DNA from: Tenacibaculum jejuense
GTDB taxonomy: Bacteria; Bacteroidota; Bacteroidia; Flavobacteriales; Flavobacteriaceae
Assembly (NCBI RefSeq): GCF_900198195.1
Contig: NZ_LT899436.1
Location: 2,757,001 to 2,821,000 of the forward strand
Direction: 5' to 3'
DNA: 64,000 bases
Shown here: positions 1-9,193 of the stretch, in pieces
Numbering within the stretch: the stretch's first letter is position 1
Layout: each line of letters starts with the position of its first letter
Translations under genes and position numbers: made by a program
Notes under the pieces: generated by a model
Told to the model about the DNA's origin: nothing
Database searches by the model: none
Seen by the model: only the letters and a program-made list of their open reading frames with translations

Positions 1-724
1 CAATCATATCAGGTAAGATTCGATGTTCACATCCACCTAATTCTTTTACGCCTTCTATAGTTAATAAGTTAGAGCCAACACCAGTGATTTTAGCTCCCAT
101 ACTATTTAGCATCTTACAAAGTTGTTGTAAATAAGGTTCGCAGGCAGCATTATAGATTGTTGTTTTTCCTTTTGCTAAAACGGCTGCCATTACAATATTG
201 GCTGTTCCGGTTACTGAAGCCTCATCTAACAACATATCTGTTCCCGTTAAACCTGTATCAGTTTCAACTCCGTAGAAATATTCTTCTTTATTGTAACGGA
301 ATTTAGCTCCCAAGTTTATGAAACCTTCAAAGTGAGTATCTAAACGACGTCTTCCTATTTTATCTCCGCCAGGGCGAGGAATATATCCTTTTCCGAAGCG
401 AGCCAATAAAGGACCAACGATCATAATAGAACCTCTTAAAGAACTTCCGTCTCTTTTAAATTCTGTGCTTTCTAAATAATTTAGATTGATTTCATCAGCT
501 TGAAAACTGTAAGAATTATCACCTAATTTTTCAATCTTTACACCTAATTCTCCTAGAATAAATATTAATTTATTTACATCGATAATATCTGGAATATTAT
601 TAATGATTACTTTTTCTGCTGTTAATAAAACTGCACAAATTACCTGTAAAGCTTCATTTTTTGCTCCTTGAGGAGTTATTGTACCTTTTAGCGGATGTCC
701 TCCTTCAATTTTAAAAGATGCCAT
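1..724 (-). CDS. murA: UDP-N-acetylglucosamine 1-carboxyvinyltransferase MurA (N-terminal part, cut by window edge)
   Basis: First 241 codons of MurA, which transfers enolpyruvate from PEP to UDP-GlcNAc in the first committed step of peptidoglycan synthesis in the cytoplasm. The start ([14 protein letters not shown]) and the substrate-binding Lys-Asn in the segment PQGAKNEAL are clear. The loop that in E. coli carries the PEP-reactive Cys115 reads RPGGDKIG here, so Asp121 replaces Cys. In other bacteria the Cys-to-Asp form is active and insensitive to fosfomycin. The start codon directly abuts the stop of the DUF4290 gene upstream, so the two are almost certainly co-transcribed. The C-terminal part lies outside the window. 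Confidence 0.96.
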   Translation of the reverse strand, partial: MASFKIEGGHPLKGTITPQGAKNEALQVICAVLLTAEKVIINNIPDIIDVNKLIFILGELGVKIEKLGDNSYSFQADEINLNYLESTEFKRDGSSLRGSIMIVGPLLARFGKGYIPRPGGDKIGRRRLDTHFEGFINLGAKFRYNKEEYFYGVETDTGLTGTDMLLDEASVTGTANIVMAAVLAKGKTTIYNAACEPYLQQLCKMLNSMGAKITGVGSNLLTIEGVKELGGCEHRILPDMI

Positions 725-1363
725 TTATTTTTTTCTGTTTTTAGAATTTTTGTTGTGAGTTGATTTCTTTTTACCTTGACCTTGATTCCCTCTTTGTTTC
801 AATAAAACCTTGATATCAGCTAGTTCGTCTTCTTTACCTCTATAATCTACTTCCCCATCAGTTAACTCGTATAAATGGTCAAAAATTACTTGGTCTTCAA
901 CACTATCTTTATTCCAGTTAAGGTAACATTTTTTCATGTGGTTAGCTATAGTATAAACTAGAGCTTCTTTCATTTCCCCTTCTTCCCAAGTTAAAACAAC
1001 ATCAATCATATTTTGAATATTGTTCCCGTAAAATCTATACTTTGAAGCAGATCTTGGATAAGGCATTGATTGTGGCTTCTCTTTTAGCTCTTCTTGTGAA
1101 GGTTTTTCATAAGGTGAATCAACATCTAACTTAAAATCAGACATGATATGCAACTGATCCCACAATTTATGTTTAAAATCAGGAACATCTCGTAAATGCG
1201 GTTGTAGATTTCCCATTACATCAATAATAGCTTGCGCCATCGTATTTCTTTCTTCTTTGGTAGGTAAACCTACACAGTGATCTACAAGCTTTTGAATATG
1301 CCTACCATATTCTGGTATTATAAGTTTTGTTCTTCCTGAATTATATTCTAAATCAAACGTCAT
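725..1363 (-). CDS. DUF4290 family protein
   Basis: A 212-residue soluble protein starting MTFDLEYNSGRTKL, a segment I recognise from the Bacteroidetes-specific DUF4290 family; no biochemical function is known. The C-terminal 25 residues are a Lys/Asn/Gln-rich basic tail ending in RKK, as in nucleic-acid-binding tails. It lies immediately upstream of murA with no intergenic bases, and murA-DUF4290 linkage is common in flavobacteria as far as I recall, so a role tied to envelope growth is possible but unproven. Confidence 0.85.
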   Translation of the reverse strand: MTFDLEYNSGRTKLIIPEYGRHIQKLVDHCVGLPTKEERNTMAQAIIDVMGNLQPHLRDVPDFKHKLWDQLHIMSDFKLDVDSPYEKPSQEELKEKPQSMPYPRSASKYRFYGNNIQNMIDVVLTWEEGEMKEALVYTIANHMKKCYLNWNKDSVEDQVIFDHLYELTDGEVDYRGKEDELADIKVLLKQRGNQGQGKKKSTHNKNSKNRKK

Positions 1364-1418
1364 TTCCTATTAATATATTTAGTGCAAAGTAAGGATTAAT
1401 TATTAATTTACTTCGTAT

Positions 1419-2285
1419 TTAATCTACAGATAATTGTTTATTTTTTTTTAGATCTTTAAACGCTTTTAGTTGTCTCAAAATACCTGACAAACTAAAATAG
1501 TAAAAAAGGATATTCAATACTAACACCATCAGTACAGCCATTGTAATTCCTTCTTTTTGATAACCTCTGTAAGCTACGTATGTGAATAATGGACAGAGTA
1601 ATACTATAAAAATAAAAAAAAGAAGTAAATCCCTATTATATATTTCTTTAACAGCATGATTTGATTCCCCTTCATATCTAGATATCTCCCTGCTTCTTAA
1701 TACTTTTTCGTAATTAGGAAGAGAAAAATCTTCTTGAACAAAATGAGATAAAAATCCAGTTCCAGAAACAATTAAATCTTCAGGAAATAAAAAGTAATTT
1801 GTATTTTTTTCTTGATGTGTTATACTCTCTATTTGCTGCCGTAAAGGTTCAATAAAATCCGCTAAATTTTCTTCGAATCCTCGTAATTGAAAAATATCAA
1901 TAACTAATTCATAATTATCTTCAAAATTTGATAAAATTACATGAGTGAATTCTTGATATAAAGAAATATAATCAGCATTTAATCTCTTTATATAGTCTAA
2001 TCCTAATGTAGAATTTTTATTGAATTGACTTTTAGTGATAAAAAACTCTAAAGAATTATTCTCTTCCCATACATCTATTGCATCATGATCTTCGTAATCT
2101 ATACGTTCGAATGCTTCCCAATCTTTAATTTTATTTTCTAAAGTTTGTTTATCTATTAACGTCAACCAAAACAATGGTAACGAATTGTTTGCTTCAAAAA
2201 GTAGTAACGAATTTGTACCTGAAAAGAAATCAACTTCCTCTTGACTGTCTTTGTTTACAAAAAATAAAAAACTTCTATGTCCCAT
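1419..2285 (-). CDS. hypothetical protein with two C-terminal membrane helices
   Basis: A 288-residue protein I do not recognise. The first ~215 residues are soluble and acidic. Two hydrophobic helices follow (LLLFFIFIVLLCPLFTYVAY and a second beginning MAVLMVLVLNILFYYF, about residues 220-270), then a short basic tail. It has no signal peptide, so the soluble domain probably faces the cytoplasm. It sits upstream of DUF4290-murA with a 55-bp gap and the same direction, so it could share their transcript. The start ATG is followed by GHRSFLFFV; no alternative start looks better. Confidence 0.7.
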   Translation of the reverse strand: MGHRSFLFFVNKDSQEEVDFFSGTNSLLLFEANNSLPLFWLTLIDKQTLENKIKDWEAFERIDYEDHDAIDVWEENNSLEFFITKSQFNKNSTLGLDYIKRLNADYISLYQEFTHVILSNFEDNYELVIDIFQLRGFEENLADFIEPLRQQIESITHQEKNTNYFLFPEDLIVSGTGFLSHFVQEDFSLPNYEKVLRSREISRYEGESNHAVKEIYNRDLLLFFIFIVLLCPLFTYVAYRGYQKEGITMAVLMVLVLNILFYYFSLSGILRQLKAFKDLKKNKQLSVD

Positions 2286-2399
2286 TATAACTTCTTAATA
2301 ATCACAAATTAATTTATGATTACCAAGCAAACCAATACTCAATACATATTCGTTTACACGTAAGTAATAATGATATTATTTTAACCTACAAATGATAAA

Positions 2400-4727
2400 T
2401 TACCCTATCACTTTAAGTTTTGCAAATTGCAATAGTAACTTTTTCTTTCCTGCTGTAGCAAACTGAATTTCTGCTTTTTTATTTGGTCCTTTTCCTTCTA
2501 AAGCGATAACTTCACCTTTACCAAATCTATTGTGTTCTACAATATTTCCAACAGTCACTTCTCCATCAAAAAGATTAGCTTTCGCTCCTGATAGTTCAGA
2601 AACTTTTTTCATTTTTCCTTTTTTAGGAAGTAAATCACCAGATTTTTTATCTAAAAACTCTTTTCTTTTCTTTTGAATTGGCTTTTGAAAACGAATCTTT
2701 TTAGGAGCATCGTCAAATAAATCTGCATCTATAAATCGATTCGCTCTTGGTTCTGGTAATTTTGGTGTTATGTATTCTAAAAACTTATCGTCTATTTCTT
2801 CTAAAAAGCGACTTGGTTCTCCATCTGTAAGTTTCCCCCAACGATATCTGGTTTGTGCATATGTTAAATAAGCTTGTTTTTCAGCTCTTGTTAATGCTAC
2901 ATAGAATAATCTTCGTTCTTCTTCTAATTCAGATCTCGTATTCATACTCATTGCTGAAGGAAATAAATTTTCTTCCATACCAACAATATAAACGTATGGA
3001 AACTCTAATCCTTTAGCCAAGTGAATTGTCATTAACGATACACGAGGAGTTTCATCTTTCTTATCACTATCAAAATCTGTAGCTAAAGCAACATCTTCTA
3101 AGAAAATTGGTAATGAAGCATCTTCGCCTGCTTCTATTTTATCAGTAATAAAATCTTTGATACCGTTTAATAATTCTTGAACGTTTTCTACTTTACTGAT
3201 TCCTTCAGGAGTTCCATCTTTTTGTAAATCTTTTACTAATTGTGTTTTCTTTACCACCAAATCTGCAACTTCAAAAGCATTTTTTGTTTGCGATTCAATT
3301 TGAAAACGTTGAATCATATTGGCAAAATTTTCAAGTTTTGTTTTTGTTCCTGAATTTATTTTTAAATCTATGGTAGACATATTCAGAATTACTTCAAAAA
3401 TTGATTTCTTGTAATGATTCGCTGCAATAGCAAGTTTATCTATCGTTGTTTGACCAATTCCCCTTGCCGGATAATTAATCACACGTTTTAACGCTTCTTC
3501 GTCATTTGGATTGATTAACAAACGTAAATAGGATAATAAATCTTTTATCTCTTTTCTTTGATAGAATGATATACCCCCATAGATTTTATATTTAATATCT
3601 TTTTTACGTAACGCATCTTCCATTGCTCTAGATTGCGCATTTGTTCGATATAAAATAGCAAACTCGTTATTTGTTAACTGGTTGTTCATTTTATTATCGA
3701 AAATCGATTGTGCTACAAATCTACCTTCTTCACCGTCGGAAATCGTTCGCATTACTTTTATGTAACCTCCAGATTCATTGGCTGTCCAGACTTCTTTATC
3801 TAAACGTGTTTTATTTTTTGCAATTACAGAATTTGCAGCATTTACAATATTACTAGTAGAACGATAATTTTGTTCTAGTTTAAATGTTTTTACATCTGGA
3901 TAATCTTTCTGGAAGTTTAAGATATTTTGAATATTTGCTCCACGGAAAGCATAAATACTCTGAGAATCGTCACCTACTACACAAATGTTTTGAAAACGAT
4001 CTGCTAAAGCTCTCACAATTAAATACTGAGAATGATTGGTATCTTGGTACTCATCTACCAAAATATATCTAAAACGATCTTGATATCTTGCTAAAACATC
4101 TGGAAAACGTGCTAATAATTCATTTGTTCTTAGTAATAAATCGTCGAAATCCATTGCTCCAGATTTAAAACAACGATCTACGTATTCTTTATAAATATCT
4201 CCAACCTTTGGTCTGCTTGCCATTAAATCTGCTTCTTGTAAATCAGAATTATTAAAATAAGCTCTTACTGTAATTAAACTATTTTTAAAAGAAGAAATTC
4301 TACTTAAGATTTGTTTTGGTTTATAACGATCTTTATCAAGGTTCATTTCCTTAATAATAGTTGTAATTAATCGAACTGAATCTTGAGAATCGTAAATGGT
4401 AAAATTAGAAGGATAACCTAATTTATCTGCTTCAGATCTTAAAATTCGGGCAAAAACAGAGTGAAAAGTTCCCATCCATAAATTCTTTGCCTCGCTATAC
4501 CCTACAACTTTTCCAATTCTATCTTTCATTTCTCGAGCAGCCTTATTTGTAAAGGTTAATGATAGAATGTTAAAAGGATCAACTCCTTGTTGCATTAAAT
4601 AAGCAATTCTGTAAGTTAATACTCTTGTTTTTCCTGAACCTGCTCCAGCGATTATAATCATTGGTCCATCTTTCTGCAAAACTGCAGCCTTTTGAGGTTC
4701 GTTAAGTTGTTCTAAATAAGTATTCAA
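2400..4727 (-). CDS. uvrD: UvrD/PcrA-type superfamily 1 ATP-dependent DNA helicase
   Basis: A 775-residue 3'-5' DNA helicase acting in excision repair and in clearing recombinase from DNA. All SF1A motifs are present in order: Walker A AGAGSGKT (residues 27-34), LTFTNKAAREM (Ia), VDEYQDTN (II), VGDDSQSIYAFRGA (III), LEQNYRS (IV), MTIHLAKGLEF (V) and EEERRLFYVALTRA (VI). The C-terminal ~60 residues (VGNIVEHNRFGKGEV...) form the Tudor-like domain that binds RNA polymerase in PcrA. Length is typical. It is separated from the downstream gene by 114 bp with no clear terminator. Confidence 0.95.
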   Translation of the reverse strand: MNTYLEQLNEPQKAAVLQKDGPMIIIAGAGSGKTRVLTYRIAYLMQQGVDPFNILSLTFTNKAAREMKDRIGKVVGYSEAKNLWMGTFHSVFARILRSEADKLGYPSNFTIYDSQDSVRLITTIIKEMNLDKDRYKPKQILSRISSFKNSLITVRAYFNNSDLQEADLMASRPKVGDIYKEYVDRCFKSGAMDFDDLLLRTNELLARFPDVLARYQDRFRYILVDEYQDTNHSQYLIVRALADRFQNICVVGDDSQSIYAFRGANIQNILNFQKDYPDVKTFKLEQNYRSTSNIVNAANSVIAKNKTRLDKEVWTANESGGYIKVMRTISDGEEGRFVAQSIFDNKMNNQLTNNEFAILYRTNAQSRAMEDALRKKDIKYKIYGGISFYQRKEIKDLLSYLRLLINPNDEEALKRVINYPARGIGQTTIDKLAIAANHYKKSIFEVILNMSTIDLKINSGTKTKLENFANMIQRFQIESQTKNAFEVADLVVKKTQLVKDLQKDGTPEGISKVENVQELLNGIKDFITDKIEAGEDASLPIFLEDVALATDFDSDKKDETPRVSLMTIHLAKGLEFPYVYIVGMEENLFPSAMSMNTRSELEEERRLFYVALTRAEKQAYLTYAQTRYRWGKLTDGEPSRFLEEIDDKFLEYITPKLPEPRANRFIDADLFDDAPKKIRFQKPIQKKRKEFLDKKSGDLLPKKGKMKKVSELSGAKANLFDGEVTVGNIVEHNRFGKGEVIALEGKGPNKKAEIQFATAGKKKLLLQFAKLKVIG

Positions 4728-4907
4728 TGGAATAAAATAATAGGTTGAAAGTATTTCAGCGCTAAATTAAATTATTATTTCCTGTTTTTCTAGTAGTAAC
4801 AATCAATTTTATTCACAATTATGTACAGCTTTAAAAAATAATTTTTGTGTAAACTTGTTGTATATTTACTTAGCTGAAATGCTACTATAAAATAATTAAC
4901 TGAATAC

Positions 4908-5420
4908 ATGGAAGACAAATTAATTGAAGGATTTGCATATGCTTTACCTGCTTTAGTTGCAGGCGGGGTGGCTTATTTAATGTTTAGTTCATTTTTACAA
5001 AGAGATGAAAATGAGAAAAAACATGAAGCTTTGGTAACTAAAAAAAAGGAAAGCTTACCTATTAAATTACAAGCTTACGAACGTTTATTACTTTTCTGTG
5101 AACGAATTAATCCTGCTAAATTGTTAACTAGAGTAAATCCTATTGGTGATGACGTAAATAGCTACGTGCATTTACTTTTAGCTAATATTGAACAAGAATA
5201 CGAACATAACTTAGTACAGCAAATTTATGTACATGAAGATGCATGGAAAGCAGTTGTTGGTTCTAAATTAGCTATTGCTAATAAAATTCGAACTACTGCT
5301 GAAAATAGTAATAATGCAAAAGAATTACGAGAGAATTTACTAATTGATTATGCGCAAGTTGAAAGTCCTACAGAAACTGCCATAGCAATTATAAAACAAC
5401 AAGTAAAGAAATTGATATAA
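4908..5420 (+). CDS. DUF7935-like membrane-anchored protein
   Basis: A 170-residue protein with an N-terminal membrane helix (residues ~8-28, GFAYALPALVAGGVAYLMF) and a cytoplasmic helical part. The stretch KLQAYERLLLFCERINPAKLLTRV is characteristic of a conserved flavobacterial family that I recall as DUF7935; no function is known. It is transcribed alone, diverges from uvrD across 180 bp, and ends in a strong terminator. Confidence 0.8.
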   Translation: MEDKLIEGFAYALPALVAGGVAYLMFSSFLQRDENEKKHEALVTKKKESLPIKLQAYERLLLFCERINPAKLLTRVNPIGDDVNSYVHLLLANIEQEYEHNLVQQIYVHEDAWKAVVGSKLAIANKIRTTAENSNNAKELRENLLIDYAQVESPTETAIAIIKQQVKKLI

Positions 5421-5452
5421 AAAAGGTTACCTAAATTTAGGTAACCTTTTTT
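5419..5452. terminator. bidirectional intrinsic terminator
   Basis: A perfect palindrome (AAAAGGTTACCTAAA with its complement, almost no loop) flanked by A and T runs lies between two convergent genes, so it can stop transcription from both the DUF7935-like gene and the TonB receptor. Confidence 0.85.
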
Positions 5453-5484
5453 GAAATAATATTTATGTAGATTGCTTTGTTTGA

Positions 5485-7392
5485 TTAAAATCTAATTTTT
5501 AAACCTACATTGATGTTTCTTCCTCTAGTTGAAAAACCAGCAATCTCCTGATAATCTTCATTTAAAATATTGGTTACACTACCAAATAAAGTTACTTTAT
5601 CTTTATAAAGAGTGTGGTTTACAAAGAAATCTAACACACTATAAGAATCTAGAAAAGCATTCCCAAAATCAGTAGTTTCATCAACAAATTTATATGATAA
5701 TGATGTATTAGTTTTCGCGAAAGGTTTATAATCTACAGCTACACCAAATTTGTGCTGTGGTATTTTTAATAATAAACTTTCTTCTCTATCGATATATGTG
5801 TAATTACCTCTTAATAACACATCTTTTATAGGCTTATATGTTATTTCAGTTTCAATACCTCTTGCTAAAAAAGTTCCTAAATCATTAATTGATTGAAAAG
5901 TACTTGGATCAAAACCTATCTTATCTGTTTCTTCTCTGTAGAAATAAGTTCCATTTAATGTTAACTTATCTGCCAAAGCTAACTCAAATCCTCCTTCTAT
6001 TGTTACATCTTTTTCAGGTTGTAATTCATCTACAGAAGGTAATTTATTAAATATTTCAGCTAATGTAGGTGTAACAAATGCCGTACTGTATGAAGCAAAA
6101 ACTTTTACATTATTCTTTTCTGAAAAATTAAAATTGTATGATGGATTAATATTGTACACAAAGTTATTTCCATACTCATTATGAATATTTAATCGACCTC
6201 CTACATTAATATTGAAATTATATGTTGAATTATAATTTACAGAAATATATGGATCGAAGAAATGTTGCTTCCCTTCTCCTTCTGGAATAGCACTGAATGA
6301 AGTACTTTGTAACATATCTTGGTATTGACCAGCAACTCCAGTGATGAAAGAAAATTCACTATTAATTTTATAGTTATTAAAAACATCAAAACCATATACA
6401 TCTCCTTTATAAATATCATTAGAAGGAAAGAAATCTCTATTGATATTTAATATAGTCGTTCTAACTTTTAGCTCACCTTTATTGTATTTATAATCGGCAG
6501 TAAGTCCAAATCTTCTTTGATTGTTAGCAAAACTATTATTTTGATCTACAGCTACGCCTTCAAATGTTACTGGATCAAATTCAAAACCATCAAACTCAGT
6601 TCTAAACTCATCGTAGCTACCAAAAAAAACAATTCTTACTTTGTCTGTAGCATTAAAACCAACTTTAATTAAAGCATTTTGACGGCTAAACTTATCTTCT
6701 CTATTAATAATATTTTTATTCTCATTTTCAGAAGCCGATAATCCTGAAGAATTATTAGAATTTAACGATAGCATGTAGTCTATTTTATCTACAGTTCCAC
6801 TAAAGCTAAAGTTTGCTGAAAATTCATCTGGAGCTAACTTAGTATTCTGACTAGCTCTATTGCTTCCTACAGAAGTTGTGAAAGTTCCTGAAAAACCTTT
6901 TTTAGAAGCTTTTTTTAGAATTATATTGATAACTCCTGTCGCCGCTCCTGTACCATATAAAGTAGAAGAAGCTCCTTTAATTACCTCAATTCTCTCAACT
7001 TGATTGATATCAATCTGACGTAAATCAAAATCTCCAGAAAAAGAAGAAGGATCGTTTACATTAATTCCATCAATTAAAATAGCAACTTGTCTATTTCGTC
7101 CACCACGGATATAATACCCTAAGTTTTGCCCTCTATTACTATAATTACCATTAATTTCTACACCAGCAAGATCATTTAAAAAATCTACAATAGTTTTTCC
7201 TTGATTATTCTCAATATCTTGAGCTGTAATTTGTTGAACAATTCTACCAATATTTTTTTTATTGGTTTTAAACTTCGTAGCTGTAACTACTACTTCATCT
7301 AATTTCTCGCTCTTTTCTTTTTGTTGTGCATGCGAGTTAATGTTTGTAAAAAGGCACGCTAGCACACCTACGACTACAAATTGTTTTTTCAT
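5485..7392 (-). CDS. btuB: TonB-dependent receptor, BtuB-like cobalamin importer
   Basis: A 635-residue outer-membrane receptor. It has a signal peptide ending near HAQQ, a TonB box region (LDEVVVTATK, ~residues 32-41), a plug domain (IVQQITAQDIENN ... GASSTLYGTGAATGVINI) and a 22-strand-type barrel ending in the C-terminal aromatic F of VGLKIRF. The substrate assignment comes mainly from context: a cobalamin riboswitch lies in its leader and cobalamin salvage genes lie alongside. It should bring B12 or cobinamide into the periplasm using TonB energy. Confidence 0.92.
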   Translation of the reverse strand: MKKQFVVVGVLACLFTNINSHAQQKEKSEKLDEVVVTATKFKTNKKNIGRIVQQITAQDIENNQGKTIVDFLNDLAGVEINGNYSNRGQNLGYYIRGGRNRQVAILIDGINVNDPSSFSGDFDLRQIDINQVERIEVIKGASSTLYGTGAATGVINIILKKASKKGFSGTFTTSVGSNRASQNTKLAPDEFSANFSFSGTVDKIDYMLSLNSNNSSGLSASENENKNIINREDKFSRQNALIKVGFNATDKVRIVFFGSYDEFRTEFDGFEFDPVTFEGVAVDQNNSFANNQRRFGLTADYKYNKGELKVRTTILNINRDFFPSNDIYKGDVYGFDVFNNYKINSEFSFITGVAGQYQDMLQSTSFSAIPEGEGKQHFFDPYISVNYNSTYNFNINVGGRLNIHNEYGNNFVYNINPSYNFNFSEKNNVKVFASYSTAFVTPTLAEIFNKLPSVDELQPEKDVTIEGGFELALADKLTLNGTYFYREETDKIGFDPSTFQSINDLGTFLARGIETEITYKPIKDVLLRGNYTYIDREESLLLKIPQHKFGVAVDYKPFAKTNTSLSYKFVDETTDFGNAFLDSYSVLDFFVNHTLYKDKVTLFGSVTNILNEDYQEIAGFSTRGRNINVGLKIRF

Positions 7393-7439
7393 CGATTTAC
7401 ATTTGATTTAAAAATGAGTAACATCCCCTTTTCCCGAAG

Positions 7440-7615
7440 GCTTGTTATCTATTAACTATTGGCAGGTCTCCTGGCTTGCGTCTTGCAACTTACCTTCCCG
7501 CTTTCGCAGTGGTTAAAAAGTAATTAGTTACAGGCTATATAGCTTACAGTTGCGGGTACAGCTTCGGTTTTTCACCGAATTCCCTTTTAATTTTCTTTAA
7601 GCGATAGTTAAAGAA
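7440..7615 (-). promoter_or_regulatory. cobalamin (B12) riboswitch
   Basis: Reading the minus strand, the leader holds the hallmark B12 box AGCCAGGAGACCTGCC (complement of 7461-7476) and, upstream of it, the conserved core GGTGAAAAACCGAAGC and TACCCGCAACTGTAA (about 7533-7590). Binding of adenosylcobalamin should repress the receptor downstream. It sits between the BtuF-like gene and the receptor, so only the receptor is under its control. Confidence 0.96.
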
Positions 7616-7647
7616 AAACCAAAAATCGCAGCAAATTTATGGCATAA

Positions 7648-8586
7648 TTATAAATTACCAACTAACAAATCGTGATATTTTGCGAATTTTATTCTCAATT
7701 CATTTGAAACAGAATAATATTCAGGATGAATCATAGCTGCTAAACATTCTATTCCGTCTACTAAAGTTCCTGCAGACGATTGCGTAAACATGGCAAAATC
7801 TGCGATATAAACATTCTTATTTTTCACAGCTCGTAATTCGTTCCAACCCGGTTTATTGATTAAAAACTCCATATCTTCTAGAGTTCTTTCTATTCCGTAA
7901 CCACATGGTGCAATGATTAAAACTTCTGGATCATATTTTATAATCTTATCCCAAGGAATTACAATACTATCTCCTGATGGATGTGATAATAAATCGATTC
8001 CACCAGCATAACCGATTTGATGAGGAATCCAATGTCCGCAGTTAAATAAAGGTTCAATCCATTCTAATAACATGATACTTTTAGATTGGATTTTATGTTC
8101 ACGTTGAACATCAACTACAGCCGCAATACGATCTCGTAATTTTTGAATATAATGAACTCCCACTTCTTCTTTTCCCATAGCTTTAGCAACAGTTAATGCA
8201 TTCTCAAAAACATCTTCTAAAGAATTTGGTGTAATTGAAATTAACTCAGGAATCTTTGGTAGTTTATAAGCTGATTTTGCTACAGATTCAGTATCGATCT
8301 GGCAAACATCACATACATCTTGCGTAAAAATTAAATCTGGAGCAATACTTTCTAAAACTGGTTCATCTACATAATATAAAGTTCCTCCTTCAGCTTTGGT
8401 TTTCGAAAAAATCGTATTGATTTCTTCACTAGTAAGTGTTTGTCCTTCTAACTTATATTTTACCACAACTTTTTTCTCTTCTAAAGCTACAGCAGGACAT
8501 TCAAATGTTACTCCTTCTAAGTATTCTTGTAACCCCATATCATAAATCATTTGGGTTACTGCGGGCATAAACGACGATACTTTCAT
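7648..8586 (-). CDS. BtuF-like cobalamin-binding protein without signal peptide
   Basis: A 312-residue member of the periplasmic-binding-protein fold family (FecB/BtuF type): MKVSSFMPAVTQMIYDMGL resembles the BtuF opening, followed by APDLIFTQDVCDVC and SGDSIVIPWDKIIKYDPEVLIIAPCG. There is no signal peptide, so it is predicted to stay in the cytoplasm, unlike classical BtuF. The CDVCQ Cys pair is conserved in such cytosolic relatives as far as I recall. It is divergent from cobU and upstream of the riboswitch-controlled receptor. A function in cobamide binding or trafficking is inferred. Confidence 0.8.
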   Translation of the reverse strand: MKVSSFMPAVTQMIYDMGLQEYLEGVTFECPAVALEEKKVVVKYKLEGQTLTSEEINTIFSKTKAEGGTLYYVDEPVLESIAPDLIFTQDVCDVCQIDTESVAKSAYKLPKIPELISITPNSLEDVFENALTVAKAMGKEEVGVHYIQKLRDRIAAVVDVQREHKIQSKSIMLLEWIEPLFNCGHWIPHQIGYAGGIDLLSHPSGDSIVIPWDKIIKYDPEVLIIAPCGYGIERTLEDMEFLINKPGWNELRAVKNKNVYIADFAMFTQSSAGTLVDGIECLAAMIHPEYYSVSNELRIKFAKYHDLLVGNL

Positions 8587-8683
8587 ACTATTCTTTTTAA
8601 CAGCACAAAAATACGGAGTAATAAATTATATTTTCTTTTTCTAAAAAATCTTTATAATCTTTGTTTTCAAATTTTCTTTGATT

Positions 8684-9187
8684 ATGATGCATTATATCTC
8701 AGGAGGAGAACGATCTGGTAAAAGTAGTTACGCACAACAACTTGCTGAATCTTTGTCTGATAATCCTTATTATTTAGCAACTTCAAGAATATGGGATGAT
8801 AATTTTAGAAATCGTGTACAACGTCATATTTCTGAAAGAGACGAACGTTGGACCACCATCGAAGAAGAAAAAAACATCAGTCAAGTAATTCCAGAAAATG
8901 CTACTGTAGTAATCGATTGTGTAACGTTATGGTTAACCAACTTTTTTATGGATACCGATAGTAATGTTGAACTTTGTTTACAACTTGCTAAAGAAGAAAT
9001 TCTAAAACTTTTAGAAATTGATGCTACTATTATCATTATTTCAAATGAAATAGGAATGGGATTACACGCGCAAACTAAATCTGGAAGACAGTTTACAGAA
9101 TTACAAGGTTGGGTAAATCAGTTTATTGCAAAAAAATCTGATACTGCAACTTTTATGGTCTCTGGATTACCTTTAACTTTAAAATAA
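8684..9187 (+). CDS. cobU: adenosylcobinamide kinase / adenosylcobinamide-phosphate guanylyltransferase
   Basis: About 167 residues. The P-loop GGERSGKS lies at residues 7-14, followed by RHISERDERW holding the His that carries GMP in this family, and the segment VVIDCVTLWLTNFF. It phosphorylates adenosylcobinamide and then forms adenosylcobinamide-GDP in nucleotide loop assembly. A TTG six bases upstream keeps the frame open, but the tandem ATGs at 8684 and 8687 fit the family length better. First gene of cobU-cobT-cobS-cobC, with a 6-bp gap to cobT. Confidence 0.95.
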   Translation: MMHYISGGERSGKSSYAQQLAESLSDNPYYLATSRIWDDNFRNRVQRHISERDERWTTIEEEKNISQVIPENATVVIDCVTLWLTNFFMDTDSNVELCLQLAKEEILKLLEIDATIIIISNEIGMGLHAQTKSGRQFTELQGWVNQFIAKKSDTATFMVSGLPLTLK

Positions 9188-9193
9188 AACTAG

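Noticed and set aside
8587-8683. second cobalamin riboswitch ahead of cobU
   Set aside because: Less than 100 bp, AT-rich, and neither B12 box nor the conserved core is present.
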